64,000 nucleotides of DNA from an uncultured bacterium (GTDB lineage Bacteria; Planctomycetota; UBA1135; GCA-002686595), in contig CALEMP010000250.1 of NCBI GenBank assembly GCA_937910685.1, forward strand, positions 1 to 64,000, given 5' to 3'. The translations under genes and the position numbers were made by a program. The notes beneath the pieces were generated by a model. That model searched no databases, was not told the origin of the DNA, and was given only the letters and a program-made list of their open reading frames with translations. Every line of letters begins with the position of its first letter. The stretch's first letter is position 1. Shown here piece by piece: positions 7,986-15,840 of this stretch.

Positions 7986-8193
7986 TCCCCCGCCCGCAAG
8001 GGATTGACCGTGAAAATGCCCCTGCCGGGACAGCCCGATTAAGGCCGAGCCCCAGGGGCAAAAACCCTCGTTAGGGCCCCGCGCCCGTGGGGTCGGTCGC
8101 CATAGGGGAAGCATGGGATCGATGATCTCGGTGGCCCCGAACCCGTTCCTCGGTTTTACATGGGTCTCGCCGGGCAACTGATAGAATCAGAGC

Positions 8194-8634
8194 ATGATGA
8201 TCCGACTGATCCTGTGGAGTGGACTAGCCCTAGGGGTTGTGGCTTCGAGCTTAGGGGTTCCCCCTGGTTGGGAGAGTTCCATTCAAGGGGAGGACCCCAT
8301 CGAGGTCAACATCGCTTGGCTGACCAGCCTCGAATACCGGCCGGGCATGAAGTTGCCGGAAGAGATCTTGGCTCTGGATGGCAAAAAAATCCAACTGGTT
8401 GGGTACATGGCGATTGGAACCTTGGAGGGTTCCGAGTCCTTTGAGCTCGTGCCGGAATCTTGCGAGTGCGGGCGCTCGAAGGTGCAGCACTTCATCGACG
8501 TGACCATGACCGAGGATGTGTCGAGGTTTACCCCGGGGCGCATCACCCTGGTGGGAACCTTTAGTGTGGGCGAGGTCAAAGAAGATGGCTTTGTGACCAG
8601 CCTTTATCGGTTGGAGATCGAGCGCCTTCCGTGA
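8194..8634 (+). CDS. Exported DUF3299-like protein
   Basis: A 146-residue protein with an N-terminal signal sequence (LILWSGLALGVVASSLG) and no lipobox. The core LDGKKIQLVGYMAIGTLEG and the following SFELVPESCECGRSKVQHFI segment match the DUF3299 pattern of an OB-like beta barrel with a Cys-containing loop. The lipoprotein encoded at 11790-12401 carries the same domain, so the window has two paralogues. DUF3299 proteins accompany MacB-type zinc-linked ABC operons in gammaproteobacteria; their biochemical role is unknown. Its stop codon overlaps the GTG start of the next gene (GTGA), which implies translational coupling with the HEAT-repeat protein. Confidence 0.7.
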   Translation: MMIRLILWSGLALGVVASSLGVPPGWESSIQGEDPIEVNIAWLTSLEYRPGMKLPEEILALDGKKIQLVGYMAIGTLEGSESFELVPESCECGRSKVQHFIDVTMTEDVSRFTPGRITLVGTFSVGEVKEDGFVTSLYRLEIERLP

Positions 8635-9869
8635 AGGCTCGCGTCATGCACCATTCCCGTTGGGCCCTGGGCGTCGCGCTTGCAGGAGCTTTGTGTTGCG
8701 GCACACTTGCCCAGGATGAGGACAAGGAAGTCGAACGCTTGTTCGGGGCGGCGATTCATGGCCGCGTGGTGATCCGCTCCCAGGCGGCCAATCGACTTGT
8801 GGCCCTTGGAGCCCTTGGCGAAGCGCGGATCCTGCAGGAACTTAGCGAAGAGGGCCTCGGTCTTGCGGCCATGGGACCGCCGATCATTGAGGCGATTGGG
8901 CTTTGCCAATCTGCCCAGTTACGCGCGGCTCTTTGGCCGGCTCTGGTGGATGGGGATTTCCCCTGGCGGCCGAGTGTGGCGCGCGCTTTGGCTGAAAAGC
9001 CCCGTGCCAGCGAAACCTCGGGGTTTGCAGAGCACTTGACCGATCCACTGGCCGAAGTGCGGGCAGCGATGGTCAAGGGGTTTGGCGGGACACAAGGGGA
9101 TCTGGACGGGCTGAACACAATGCTGCGCGATGAGGACGACCGCGTCCGGCGCGCGGCAGCCCTTGCGCTCTTGGATCGTGGGCAAGGACGGGCCCTTTGG
9201 TTCTTGATTGAAGAGCTCAAGCGCGAGGACAAGTTCTTTGAGCGGCCGACTGGCATGTCCGCACGCATCATGGTGTCCCGCGCCCTCAGCAAGCGCGGAG
9301 TCGACCTGGGCGCCTACGACTGCCGCCTAGCATCCACCATCAAGGTGAACGCAGAGGCGCTGCAAAAACTTATCCAATCACAGGAAGGGGAACGCCCACC
9401 CATGGAGTCATGGCAAATCGCCAGCGGACCTGTTTTGGGCGAACGCATCGGACTCGAGTTGCGCTCTTGCCGCGCGGGCGAGTTCTTCTTGCGCTGGACA
9501 GACACAGACCAGCTGCTCGTGGGCCAGGGGAACGCTGCGGTGGTCACCCTGCCCCCGGGGACGACCCAACGCTTGGTCCAAGACCTCACCCGGGGCTATG
9601 ACAACCTTGAGGGCCGCCGATTCTTTGGCGCCGCCGGCTGCGATATGGAACAGGTTCTTCTGCGCCGCACCCCGCAAGCCTCCAGCGAAACCCTGGTAAT
9701 TGCCAAAGGCCCCGCGTTCGTGCCTGACCTGCGGCCCGCTCCCTTGACCAATGCCTACGGCCCCTTGATCGCGACCCTCCCCGATCAGAAATCCAGCGAC
9801 CCACGCCTCCACAATCTGCGCAGCCGCGCTATTGCCGCCTTGGCCGTATTGGGCGGCCCCCTCCCCTGA
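8631..9869 (+). CDS. Exported HEAT-repeat protein
   Basis: A 412-residue protein. The GTG start overlaps the upstream TGA; an ATG five codons later (MHHSRWALGV) is an alternative. A signal peptide ends near CCGTLAQ. Residues about 30-215 are alpha-helical HEAT-like repeats with alternating short helices, e.g. NRLVALGALGEARILQELS, LAEVRAAMVKGFGG and DDRVRRAAALALLDRG. The remaining 200 residues are mixed alpha/beta and not recognised. HEAT scaffolds bind proteins; the partner is unknown. Tight coupling to the DUF3299 gene upstream and a 57-bp gap to the next exported protein suggest one envelope-associated unit. Confidence 0.75.
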   Translation: MKARVMHHSRWALGVALAGALCCGTLAQDEDKEVERLFGAAIHGRVVIRSQAANRLVALGALGEARILQELSEEGLGLAAMGPPIIEAIGLCQSAQLRAALWPALVDGDFPWRPSVARALAEKPRASETSGFAEHLTDPLAEVRAAMVKGFGGTQGDLDGLNTMLRDEDDRVRRAAALALLDRGQGRALWFLIEELKREDKFFERPTGMSARIMVSRALSKRGVDLGAYDCRLASTIKVNAEALQKLIQSQEGERPPMESWQIASGPVLGERIGLELRSCRAGEFFLRWTDTDQLLVGQGNAAVVTLPPGTTQRLVQDLTRGYDNLEGRRFFGAAGCDMEQVLLRRTPQASSETLVIAKGPAFVPDLRPAPLTNAYGPLIATLPDQKSSDPRLHNLRSRAIAALAVLGGPLP

Positions 9870-9926
9870 ATCTGCCAGTACGGCACCAAGCACCTTACCG
9901 CCAGATACAGCAAGTAGAATGCCCCT

Positions 9927-11777
9927 ATGCGTCACCCCCTTCTAGTCATTCTGTCGAGCGCCCTCTTGTGCGCTCCCCTCCTTTCTCGACCCGTTCAAAA
10001 TTCCGGTAAGCGCATCCGGCATGAGCCCAGCGAGGCGGCGGCCAAGTGCGGGAATGGGTTGGATTGGGAGACCGAGTTGGATGCGGCCTTGGCCCGAGCC
10101 AAAGAAACGGGACGGCCCGTGTTTTGGTATGTACCGACCGTGCGCGGATCCTTCATGGATCGCAAGCCCGAGATCGATCGAGTGCAGTTGGCGGGACCTT
10201 TTTCTTGGCCGCGAACAGTGGCGTTGATTGATCAGAACTTTGTTCCTCTGCGGCTTGTACCGGACCGGGACCTCTGCAAACAATTCGATATGGAGCGCTA
10301 CACATTTGTGGAGCCTGGATTCTTGGTGCTCGACCATGAGGGCACCGAACTGCACCGGGAAAGCGAGATCACGACCTTACACCCGGGCTGGTATGCGAGT
10401 CGCTTGCGCAGCATGGCGGGCTTGAAGCCGGGGCGTAAGGACGGTTTGCCGACCATGATGGACCCCGAGAAGGCAGAGGTTTTCTTGCACGGTTTTCCTG
10501 GGGTCACTTCCAACGAGACATTCCGCGAGGCCATTGCCCAGCTTACCGATGGGCAGAAAGCTGAAGCCCTACACCTGCGCGCAGCCGGGGCCTTTTGGGG
10601 CGCGGAAGAGGACCTAGCCCGGGAGCTTTGGACGGAACTGAGGGATGGCTTCCCCGATCATCTCCTGGCCGCCAAGGCCGCCATGGAATTGGAGAGCCAC
10701 GGGGGTATTGTCCGGGGACAAGAGGTCTATGGCTCAATCGGTGACTCCGCAACCGCGCCCTCTGGTCATGGAACCCGCGTGACCAAGGATGCCTACACCG
10801 AAGCGCAACTGTGGGAGCGAGGCATTGCGTACCTCTTGAGCATGCAGCGTGCGGACGGGGGCTGGAGGGACAGCATCTATGATTTTGGAGGCACGGACGG
10901 CCTGCCCAATGTTCAAGTAGCGGTCAGCGCGATTTGCGCGCGGGCTTTGCTGGAACATGCCACCACCAAAAAAGGCGATCCCCAACTGGAAGCGGCCTTG
11001 GGCCGAGCCCTTCACTTTCTGGTCGATGAAAACAACCTGAACACCAGCGATACGGACGAGCTGATCTGGGCCTATACCTACCGAGCCCAGACCCTAGCCC
11101 GTTGGTTGGAGTTGCGCCCCGAGAGCACCGAGGCCCTGCGACCGGTCTTGCAGATGATTGGTGAACGGCTGCTGGAAGTTCAGCGCGACGACGGGAGTTG
11201 GGCCCATGAGTACTCCAATCCATTCGTCACCGCCGAGGGTTTGATTGCCCTCGACTGCATTCGGGATCAACACATCGAGGTGGCCGGCTTGGAGAAGGCC
11301 GCACGCGAGGGAGTCAAAGCCCTCCTACGCTGCCGAACCGATGAGGGCGCCTACACCTACAGCAACGTGCGCGCCGGCCGCAAAGCAAGGGCGTCCATGG
11401 AGGGCGGCGTCGGGCGTATTCCCCTGGGTGAGTTAGCCTTGACCCTGTGGGGCTCGAAGGAGGCGCGGTCTTTGGAAGAAGCGGTGGCCGACTCCCTGGA
11501 GCATCAAGAGCACCTGATGGCCGCCCAAAAGTACGACGATCACACTCGCGCCTTTGCCTACGGCGGCTTCTTCTTCTGGTACGACCTCCACGCTCGCACC
11601 GAGGCCATGCTGGCCACCAAGAAACGCCGCATGCGCATGGTCATTGAAGAGCAGCGCAAACAGATCATCGGCCTGGCCGAGATCGATGGGGCCTTTATCG
11701 ACTCCCACGAAATCGGTCGCTGCTATGGCACGGGCATGGCCCTCTGGTGTCTGGCCGTGATCCGCACTGACCGGTGA
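9927..11777 (+). CDS. Exported fusion of thioredoxin-like and terpenoid-cyclase/prenyltransferase alpha-toroid domains
   Basis: A 616-residue protein with a signal peptide (VILSSALLCAPLL). Residues about 40-165 look like a thioredoxin-fold domain of the DUF255/thioredoxin_7 sort (DWETELDAALARAKETGRPVFWY...), but without a CxxC redox pair. Residues about 285-600 form an alpha/alpha toroid with repeats of the squalene-cyclase type: LLSMQRADGGWRDS near 305, LLEVQRDDGSWAHE near 415 and ALLRCRTDEGAYTY near 470. The cyclase DxDD motif is not seen, so terpene cyclisation is unlikely. Similar exported toroid proteins in planctomycetes have unknown function. It is the last gene of the plus-strand exported group and ends 12 bp from the convergent zinc-type operon. 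Confidence 0.75.
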   Translation: MRHPLLVILSSALLCAPLLSRPVQNSGKRIRHEPSEAAAKCGNGLDWETELDAALARAKETGRPVFWYVPTVRGSFMDRKPEIDRVQLAGPFSWPRTVALIDQNFVPLRLVPDRDLCKQFDMERYTFVEPGFLVLDHEGTELHRESEITTLHPGWYASRLRSMAGLKPGRKDGLPTMMDPEKAEVFLHGFPGVTSNETFREAIAQLTDGQKAEALHLRAAGAFWGAEEDLARELWTELRDGFPDHLLAAKAAMELESHGGIVRGQEVYGSIGDSATAPSGHGTRVTKDAYTEAQLWERGIAYLLSMQRADGGWRDSIYDFGGTDGLPNVQVAVSAICARALLEHATTKKGDPQLEAALGRALHFLVDENNLNTSDTDELIWAYTYRAQTLARWLELRPESTEALRPVLQMIGERLLEVQRDDGSWAHEYSNPFVTAEGLIALDCIRDQHIEVAGLEKAAREGVKALLRCRTDEGAYTYSNVRAGRKARASMEGGVGRIPLGELALTLWGSKEARSLEEAVADSLEHQEHLMAAQKYDDHTRAFAYGGFFFWYDLHARTEAMLATKKRRMRMVIEEQRKQIIGLAEIDGAFIDSHEIGRCYGTGMALWCLAVIRTDR

Positions 11778-11789
11778 CCAAGCAGCGAG

Positions 11790-12401
11790 TCACTCGTTGA
11801 GCTTCATGCTGCTGGCTTCCAGGGTGTAGCAGCCTGCCGCGTACCCCGTGCCGTCATCGAGGCCTTCGATATGGAATATGCCGCGCACTAGGATGGGGAG
11901 CTGGACGAAATAGTCGGCTCCAGGGGCTTCCATTTTGGCGTCAATCCATGCGTCTGGCTCGGGGGCGCCGCCAAAACAACAGGCGAGTATGTCTCCCACG
12001 AGCATGAAGTTCAGGACCTTTTCACCTTCCCACTCGAGGGGGATCATGAATCCCTCGATGATGATCTCCTTACCATCGAGTTCGGCTATGTCGCTAGGGA
12101 ACGCGCGCTCCTCGTCACTGTAAGACTCGGGATAAAGCAGAGCGTCCACCAGATCGTCCACACGATCATCGGGCAGGGTAAGGTCATCCCAGGTCACGAT
12201 CGGAAGACCGGTTGCGGGATCGATTCCCGGGGTCCCGGTGCTGGCGGCAGCTACCTGCAGGGGCGCGGCAATGGTCGGCGCGCTCTCAAGAGCCGCATCC
12301 AACCGCGAGCCCGAAAAGAGCAAGTCCTTTGGCCCCTGCACCTCTGCCTCGCCGCATGCGGCAAAGAACAGGCAACAGATCATCCCAAGAGAACGCTTCA
12401 C
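11790..12401 (-). CDS. DUF3299 lipoprotein, last gene of zinc-type ABC operon
   Basis: A 203-residue lipoprotein with lipobox FAAC and Cys16. Residues about 110-200 are the DUF3299 domain: LDGKEIIIEGFMIPLEW, the Cys-containing FMLVGDILACCFGGAPEP segment and a final barrel strand YTLEAS. The start is GTG and shares its G with the TAG of the upstream gene, so translation is coupled. The same domain ends the PA4063-PA4066 operon of Pseudomonas and related zinc-responsive operons, so the domain order supports the operon assignment. The gammaproteobacterial homologue is regulated by Zur; no Zur box was identified here. A paralogue lies at 8194. Confidence 0.8.
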   Translation of the reverse strand: MKRSLGMICCLFFAACGEAEVQGPKDLLFSGSRLDAALESAPTIAAPLQVAAASTGTPGIDPATGLPIVTWDDLTLPDDRVDDLVDALLYPESYSDEERAFPSDIAELDGKEIIIEGFMIPLEWEGEKVLNFMLVGDILACCFGGAPEPDAWIDAKMEAPGADYFVQLPILVRGIFHIEGLDDGTGYAAGCYTLEASSMKLNE

Positions 12402-12970
12402 TAATCGTTGTGGTCAGCGGCTGTGAACTGAATGGGCACGTCGGTCAAGGTGCTGCCAAGCAACGAGACTCGGCTCAATATACCTGACAAACTCTTTCGG
12501 CCCTTTAGGCGCTCGTCGGTCACGCCAAACTCCGAAGTGTCCCCGACGGTTTCACCGGAAAGTCCGCTGGCTATGGCGGCAAGCTGAAAGCTCTCACCGG
12601 CGCTGGTAAAAGTCATGGACTCCAAGTCCGAGCGCAGGGAGTTTTCTGCGCAGCCATCAAACAGGTAGAAGGTCAGCTGGCCTTGCTCACCATCCAGCAA
12701 CACCTCGATGTTCGCACCCCCACCACCGATGGAATTCAAAGTGCCCCCATGGGGCGCCGCATGCACGTGGGCATGACCACTGGTCTCCTCCTCTTGGACC
12801 TCTTGGACCTCTTGAGGCTCTTGGACCTCTTGGACCTCTTGATGCTCTTGGGTCTCCTCCCCAGTTCCATGATCATGGTCGTGGTCGTGCGCATGGTCGT
12901 GCGCTTCACCGCCACAGGATCCGAGGCAAAAGTACAGGGGAACACTTAGGATAAAATCGATTCTTTGCAT
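12401..12970 (-). CDS. His-rich lipoprotein, putative metal-binding component of ABC operon
   Basis: A 189-residue lipoprotein; the lipobox is LGSC with Cys19. A run of His-Asp pairs (HDHAHDHDHDHG) at about 24-36 and a second cluster HAHVHAAPHGG at about 65-75 are strong candidates for zinc or copper binding. Between them lies a repetitive acidic linker of xQE triplets. The remaining 110 residues form a beta-rich domain (NIEVLLDGEQGQLTFYLFDG). The ATG at 12970 is chosen because it gives the lipoprotein signal; the frame stays open 41 codons further up, inside the permease gene. TGATG overlap with the permease implies translational coupling. By position it is the counterpart of the periplasmic zinc-binding protein PA4063, although sequence similarity to it cannot be judged here. 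Confidence 0.75.
   Translation of the reverse strand: MQRIDFILSVPLYFCLGSCGGEAHDHAHDHDHDHGTGEETQEHQEVQEVQEPQEVQEVQEEETSGHAHVHAAPHGGTLNSIGGGGANIEVLLDGEQGQLTFYLFDGCAENSLRSDLESMTFTSAGESFQLAAIASGLSGETVGDTSEFGVTDERLKGRKSLSGILSRVSLLGSTLTDVPIQFTAADHND
12791..12853 (-). repeat. Seven 9-bp tandem repeats coding xQE triplets
   Basis: Seven consecutive 9-bp units of CTCTTGGAC type (plus strand) code on the minus strand for TQE, HQE, VQE, VQE, PQE, VQE and VQE. They form the linker of the His-rich lipoprotein. Units in phase with codons can expand or contract without frameshift, so linker length may vary between strains. Confidence 0.9.
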
Positions 12971-14259
12971 CACAGGTTTCGGGAAAGAGTACTGGCCACA
13001 TCGGTGGCATAAGCCTTGCGCGCCGGGAAGATTCCGGCGATTGCACCCACAGCCAACATGGCCAATGGAGTTTGTACGAGGGCAGGGTGCCATTCAAAGG
13101 TATCGAGCACCACGCCAGTGCGCTCGCGGATAATCGCGGCCGCCACCGCCATGATCGTCCCGTAGACAAGATAGCCAAGGAGTGATCCCAGAACCGAGAT
13201 CGTCATGGCTTCCAGCACGATGGCCGAGAACACGGTGCGCCGCCTGGCTCCAAGGGCACGCAGAATCGCGAACTCCCGCCGCCGCTCGTTCATGGTGTTG
13301 TAAATGCTCGAAAGCAATCCGCCGCCCGCAACCAGCACTACCAAGTAGGCCACCAATTCCAAAATGCGGTTGACCCAACCCAGACGCTCGAACAGTTGCG
13401 CCACCACGTTGGCAATGGGCCAGGCCAAGGTTGCCACCTTGCCCTGGCGGTTGATCAAGTCCTCCATGCGCCGCCCGTGGATGGGCGACTTGAACTTGAG
13501 CATGACCGCGGAGACCTCCTTGTGTTCGTCGGGGATGACCGCGCCGGCTTGCGCCTCGAAATTCTCACCAGTGCCCCGCAGCACATGGCCTCCCATTCGA
13601 AAGATTCCTTCAATGGGAATCCAAATCACGCGATCCGATGGGGAATTCGTCGGCTTCAGAACGCCGGTGACCACATAACGCTCATCGTGTTGAACACCAT
13701 TGCCATCAGGATTTTGCGCATTACCCGACACGGGAACACCGTGGGAGGGCTGAAACACATCCCCCCTCTTCAGGCCACTGATGCGCGCGGCCTCGGAGCC
13801 CACCACCGCTTGGCGCAGGTCTGCATCAAAGGGCTCGCCATATCCCACGAACTCGAACTTTTGACCTTTGACGTACTCGAACTTGGTGAAGATCTCTGGC
13901 GTGGTGCCAACGATGCGCAGGCCGCGGTAGTTGTCACCTACCGCGTAAGGAATCGCCAGCTCAACGGTGCGGTCCTCACGGACTTCTTTGTAGAGCGACC
14001 AGGGGATGTTCCCCGGGGAGGTCTCCAGATGGAAAACCGTGTTCAGCACCAACTGGGTCGCGCTGCCTCGGGCGCCCAAGACCGCGTCGAAGCCCACGGG
14101 TCCCCCGGCAAATGCTGCGCGTGATTGCGCCGCCACCGCAAAAACCGCCATCACCAGGCCACTGGCCAATGCCGCAGACACCACGGTCACGGTGGTGGAG
14201 AGGGCATGTTCGCGCAGGGAGCGGCGCACGATCAAAAGTAGGGCACGCAAGCTATTCAT
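12970..14259 (-). CDS. MacB/FtsX-type ABC transporter permease
   Basis: A 429-residue inner-membrane protein. One N-terminal helix (TTVTVVSAALASGLVMAVFAV), a periplasmic MacB_PCD-like domain (about 45-295) and a C-terminal FtsX domain with three helices (about 310-425) give the 1+3 topology of MacB/LolC/FtsX permeases. These mechanotransmission permeases act on periplasmic substrates, extracting lipoproteins or driving efflux, rather than importing solutes through the membrane. The start overlaps the ATPase stop by ATGA. The stop overlaps the lipoprotein start by TGATG. The order ATPase, permease, His-rich lipoprotein, DUF3299 protein argues for a role in metal mobilisation at the envelope; this is inference. 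Confidence 0.88.
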   Translation of the reverse strand: MNSLRALLLIVRRSLREHALSTTVTVVSAALASGLVMAVFAVAAQSRAAFAGGPVGFDAVLGARGSATQLVLNTVFHLETSPGNIPWSLYKEVREDRTVELAIPYAVGDNYRGLRIVGTTPEIFTKFEYVKGQKFEFVGYGEPFDADLRQAVVGSEAARISGLKRGDVFQPSHGVPVSGNAQNPDGNGVQHDERYVVTGVLKPTNSPSDRVIWIPIEGIFRMGGHVLRGTGENFEAQAGAVIPDEHKEVSAVMLKFKSPIHGRRMEDLINRQGKVATLAWPIANVVAQLFERLGWVNRILELVAYLVVLVAGGGLLSSIYNTMNERRREFAILRALGARRRTVFSAIVLEAMTISVLGSLLGYLVYGTIMAVAAAIIRERTGVVLDTFEWHPALVQTPLAMLAVGAIAGIFPARKAYATDVASTLSRNL

Positions 14260-14936
14260 GGGGTCACCCCCCTGGAGGCTTGGTTGAGCACGGCAAAATC
14301 TTCTTGCCGGTCAAAGGCACCGAGCACCGCCGGGTCGTGACTGACCAGCAACAGAGCCGCACCTTGATTGCGGCACAGACCCCGCAGCAACTCAAGAGCC
14401 TCCACCGCAGCGGTGGGATCCAAGTTGCCCGTGGGTTCGTCCGCCAACACCATGCGCGGCCGACCGGCCAGAGCGCGAGCCAAAGCCACGCGCTGCTGCT
14501 GCCCGATGGACAGCTGATGAGGCCGGTGCTTGAGGCGATGTTCCAGGCCCAGGGTCACAAGCAGGTCTTCCGCAAATGCAGGATCGCCACCGGATCCGAA
14601 GGCGCCCCCAAAAATGACGTTCTCTAGAGCGCTGTAGGCTCCGAGCAGGTGAAAGGACTGGAAGACATAGCCGAGCTCCCGGGCCCGGTACTGATCGCGC
14701 TGTGACTCATTCAAGTCGACGATCTCTTCCCCATCAAAGCGCACGCTGCCCCGATCGGCAGCCAAGATGCCCGCCACAATGTGCAGGAAAGTAGTCTTGC
14801 CCGAGCCGCTGGAACCGCGCAGCGCGACCTGTTCACCGGCGGCCAAACTGAAGTTGGCTATTTCAAGAACGCGCTGCACCTCCCCGTCGGGGGAGACATA
14901 GTCCTTGATCAGGTTTTCCACATGCAGGAGATCCAT
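14256..14936 (-). CDS. ABC transporter ATP-binding protein (LolD/MacB family)
   Basis: A 226-residue nucleotide-binding subunit. Walker A is GSSGSGKT at about 40-47. The signature reads LSIGQQQRVALARAL, with I in place of the second G in the usual LSGGQ, a common variant in the LolD/FtsE branch. Walker B is MVLADEPTGNLD, followed by the switch region LLLVSHDP. The ATG at 14936 (MDLLHVENLIKDYV) is preferred over an upstream one, since the family starts at this point. It is the first gene of the four-gene minus-strand operon and is followed with a four-base overlap by the permease gene. Confidence 0.93.
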   Translation of the reverse strand: MDLLHVENLIKDYVSPDGEVQRVLEIANFSLAAGEQVALRGSSGSGKTTFLHIVAGILAADRGSVRFDGEEIVDLNESQRDQYRARELGYVFQSFHLLGAYSALENVIFGGAFGSGGDPAFAEDLLVTLGLEHRLKHRPHQLSIGQQQRVALARALAGRPRMVLADEPTGNLDPTAAVEALELLRGLCRNQGAALLLVSHDPAVLGAFDRQEDFAVLNQASRGVTP

Positions 14937-15015
14937 GACAGCAAGATACGGTGTCAGCGATGCCGTGGCGGTCAAGAATTGCAATTGTGCTGTACAAACT
15001 GACCTGGGGGTCGAT

Positions 15016-15831
15016 CTACAGGTGCGTCCCGGGATCCTGGAGAGCGTGCTTGGTCAGCTCACTTGTCAAATGCTGGTACGCCTCGTCCACCGAATCCGTG
15101 CAGAGGAACAAGTCCAGATCCCCGGGGCTAATGGTGCCAAATTCCACCAGCGCCTCAAAGTTGATCACCTTGTCCCAAAACTCCTTGCCAAAGAGCACGA
15201 TAGGCATGTTCTTTTTGATCTTGCCGGTTTGCACCAGGGTCAGGATTTCCATGAACTCGTCCAAAGTTCCAAAGCCGCCGGGCATGACTACCACCGCCTT
15301 GGCGAGGTAGCTGAACCAGAACTTCCGCATGAAGAAGTAATGGAACTCAATCGACAACCGGTGCGTGATGTAAGGGTTGTCGTGTTGCTCAAAGGGGAGA
15401 GAGATGTTCAAGCCGATGTTCTCACCCTTGGCATCGGACGCGCCGCGGTTCGCGGCCTCCATGATGCCGGGCCCTCCGCCCGAACAAATGACAAAGCGTC
15501 GTTCAGTTCCCTCTAGGCCTTTCGACCAGTGGGTCAACCGCTCGGAGAGGTCTCGGGTGGCCTCATAATACTTGGAGTTGCGCAGGATCCGTTCGGCGGC
15601 GGCAACGTCGCCACCCTCCTCCTTGGCCTTGATCAGCCCCTTTTCAGCATCCTCTTGGGAGCACAAACGGGCACTACCGAAGATAATGATGGTGTCTTGA
15701 ATTCCAAATTCGCGGAATCGAGACTCGGGTTCCACGTACTCGGATAGGATGCGCAATGAACGAGCATCCCTGGAGTTCATGAACTCTTCATTTCTGTATG
15801 CCTTGACGGCTCTGTATCGACTTTTACCCAT
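15016..15831 (-). CDS. LOG-family protein (nucleoside 5'-monophosphate phosphoribohydrolase)
   Basis: A 271-residue Rossmann-fold enzyme of the TIGR00730/LOG family, often misannotated as lysine decarboxylase. The two signatures are GGGPGIMEAANRGA and PGGFGTLDEFMEILT, which contain the catalytic Arg/Glu region and the PGGxGTxxE motif. Members hydrolyse AMP or other nucleotide monophosphates to the base and ribose 5-phosphate. In cytokinin producers they act on N6-substituted adenosine monophosphates. This is the longer form with about 50 extra N-terminal residues. ATG codons at 15831 and 15780 are both plausible; the first is given. It is divergent from the P-type ATPase gene, only 9 bp away if both starts are right. 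Confidence 0.88.
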   Translation of the reverse strand: MGKSRYRAVKAYRNEEFMNSRDARSLRILSEYVEPESRFREFGIQDTIIIFGSARLCSQEDAEKGLIKAKEEGGDVAAAERILRNSKYYEATRDLSERLTHWSKGLEGTERRFVICSGGGPGIMEAANRGASDAKGENIGLNISLPFEQHDNPYITHRLSIEFHYFFMRKFWFSYLAKAVVVMPGGFGTLDEFMEILTLVQTGKIKKNMPIVLFGKEFWDKVINFEALVEFGTISPGDLDLFLCTDSVDEAYQHLTSELTKHALQDPGTHL

Positions 15832-15840
15832 AGAGAGTAC

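Noticed and set aside
8012-8065. Terminator after the TlpA-like gene (TGCCCCTG ... CAGGGGCA AAAA)
   Set aside because: The 8-bp stem has a 28-nt loop and no T run on the coding strand, so it is too weak to call.
9927-11777. Squalene-hopene cyclase
   Set aside because: The toroid repeats match in outline, but the DxDD cyclase motif is missing and the protein has a signal peptide and a thioredoxin-like domain.
15016-15831. Annotation as lysine decarboxylase
   Set aside because: PGGFGTLDE and GGGPGIMEA define the LOG phosphoribohydrolase family; the lysine decarboxylase label is a known database error.
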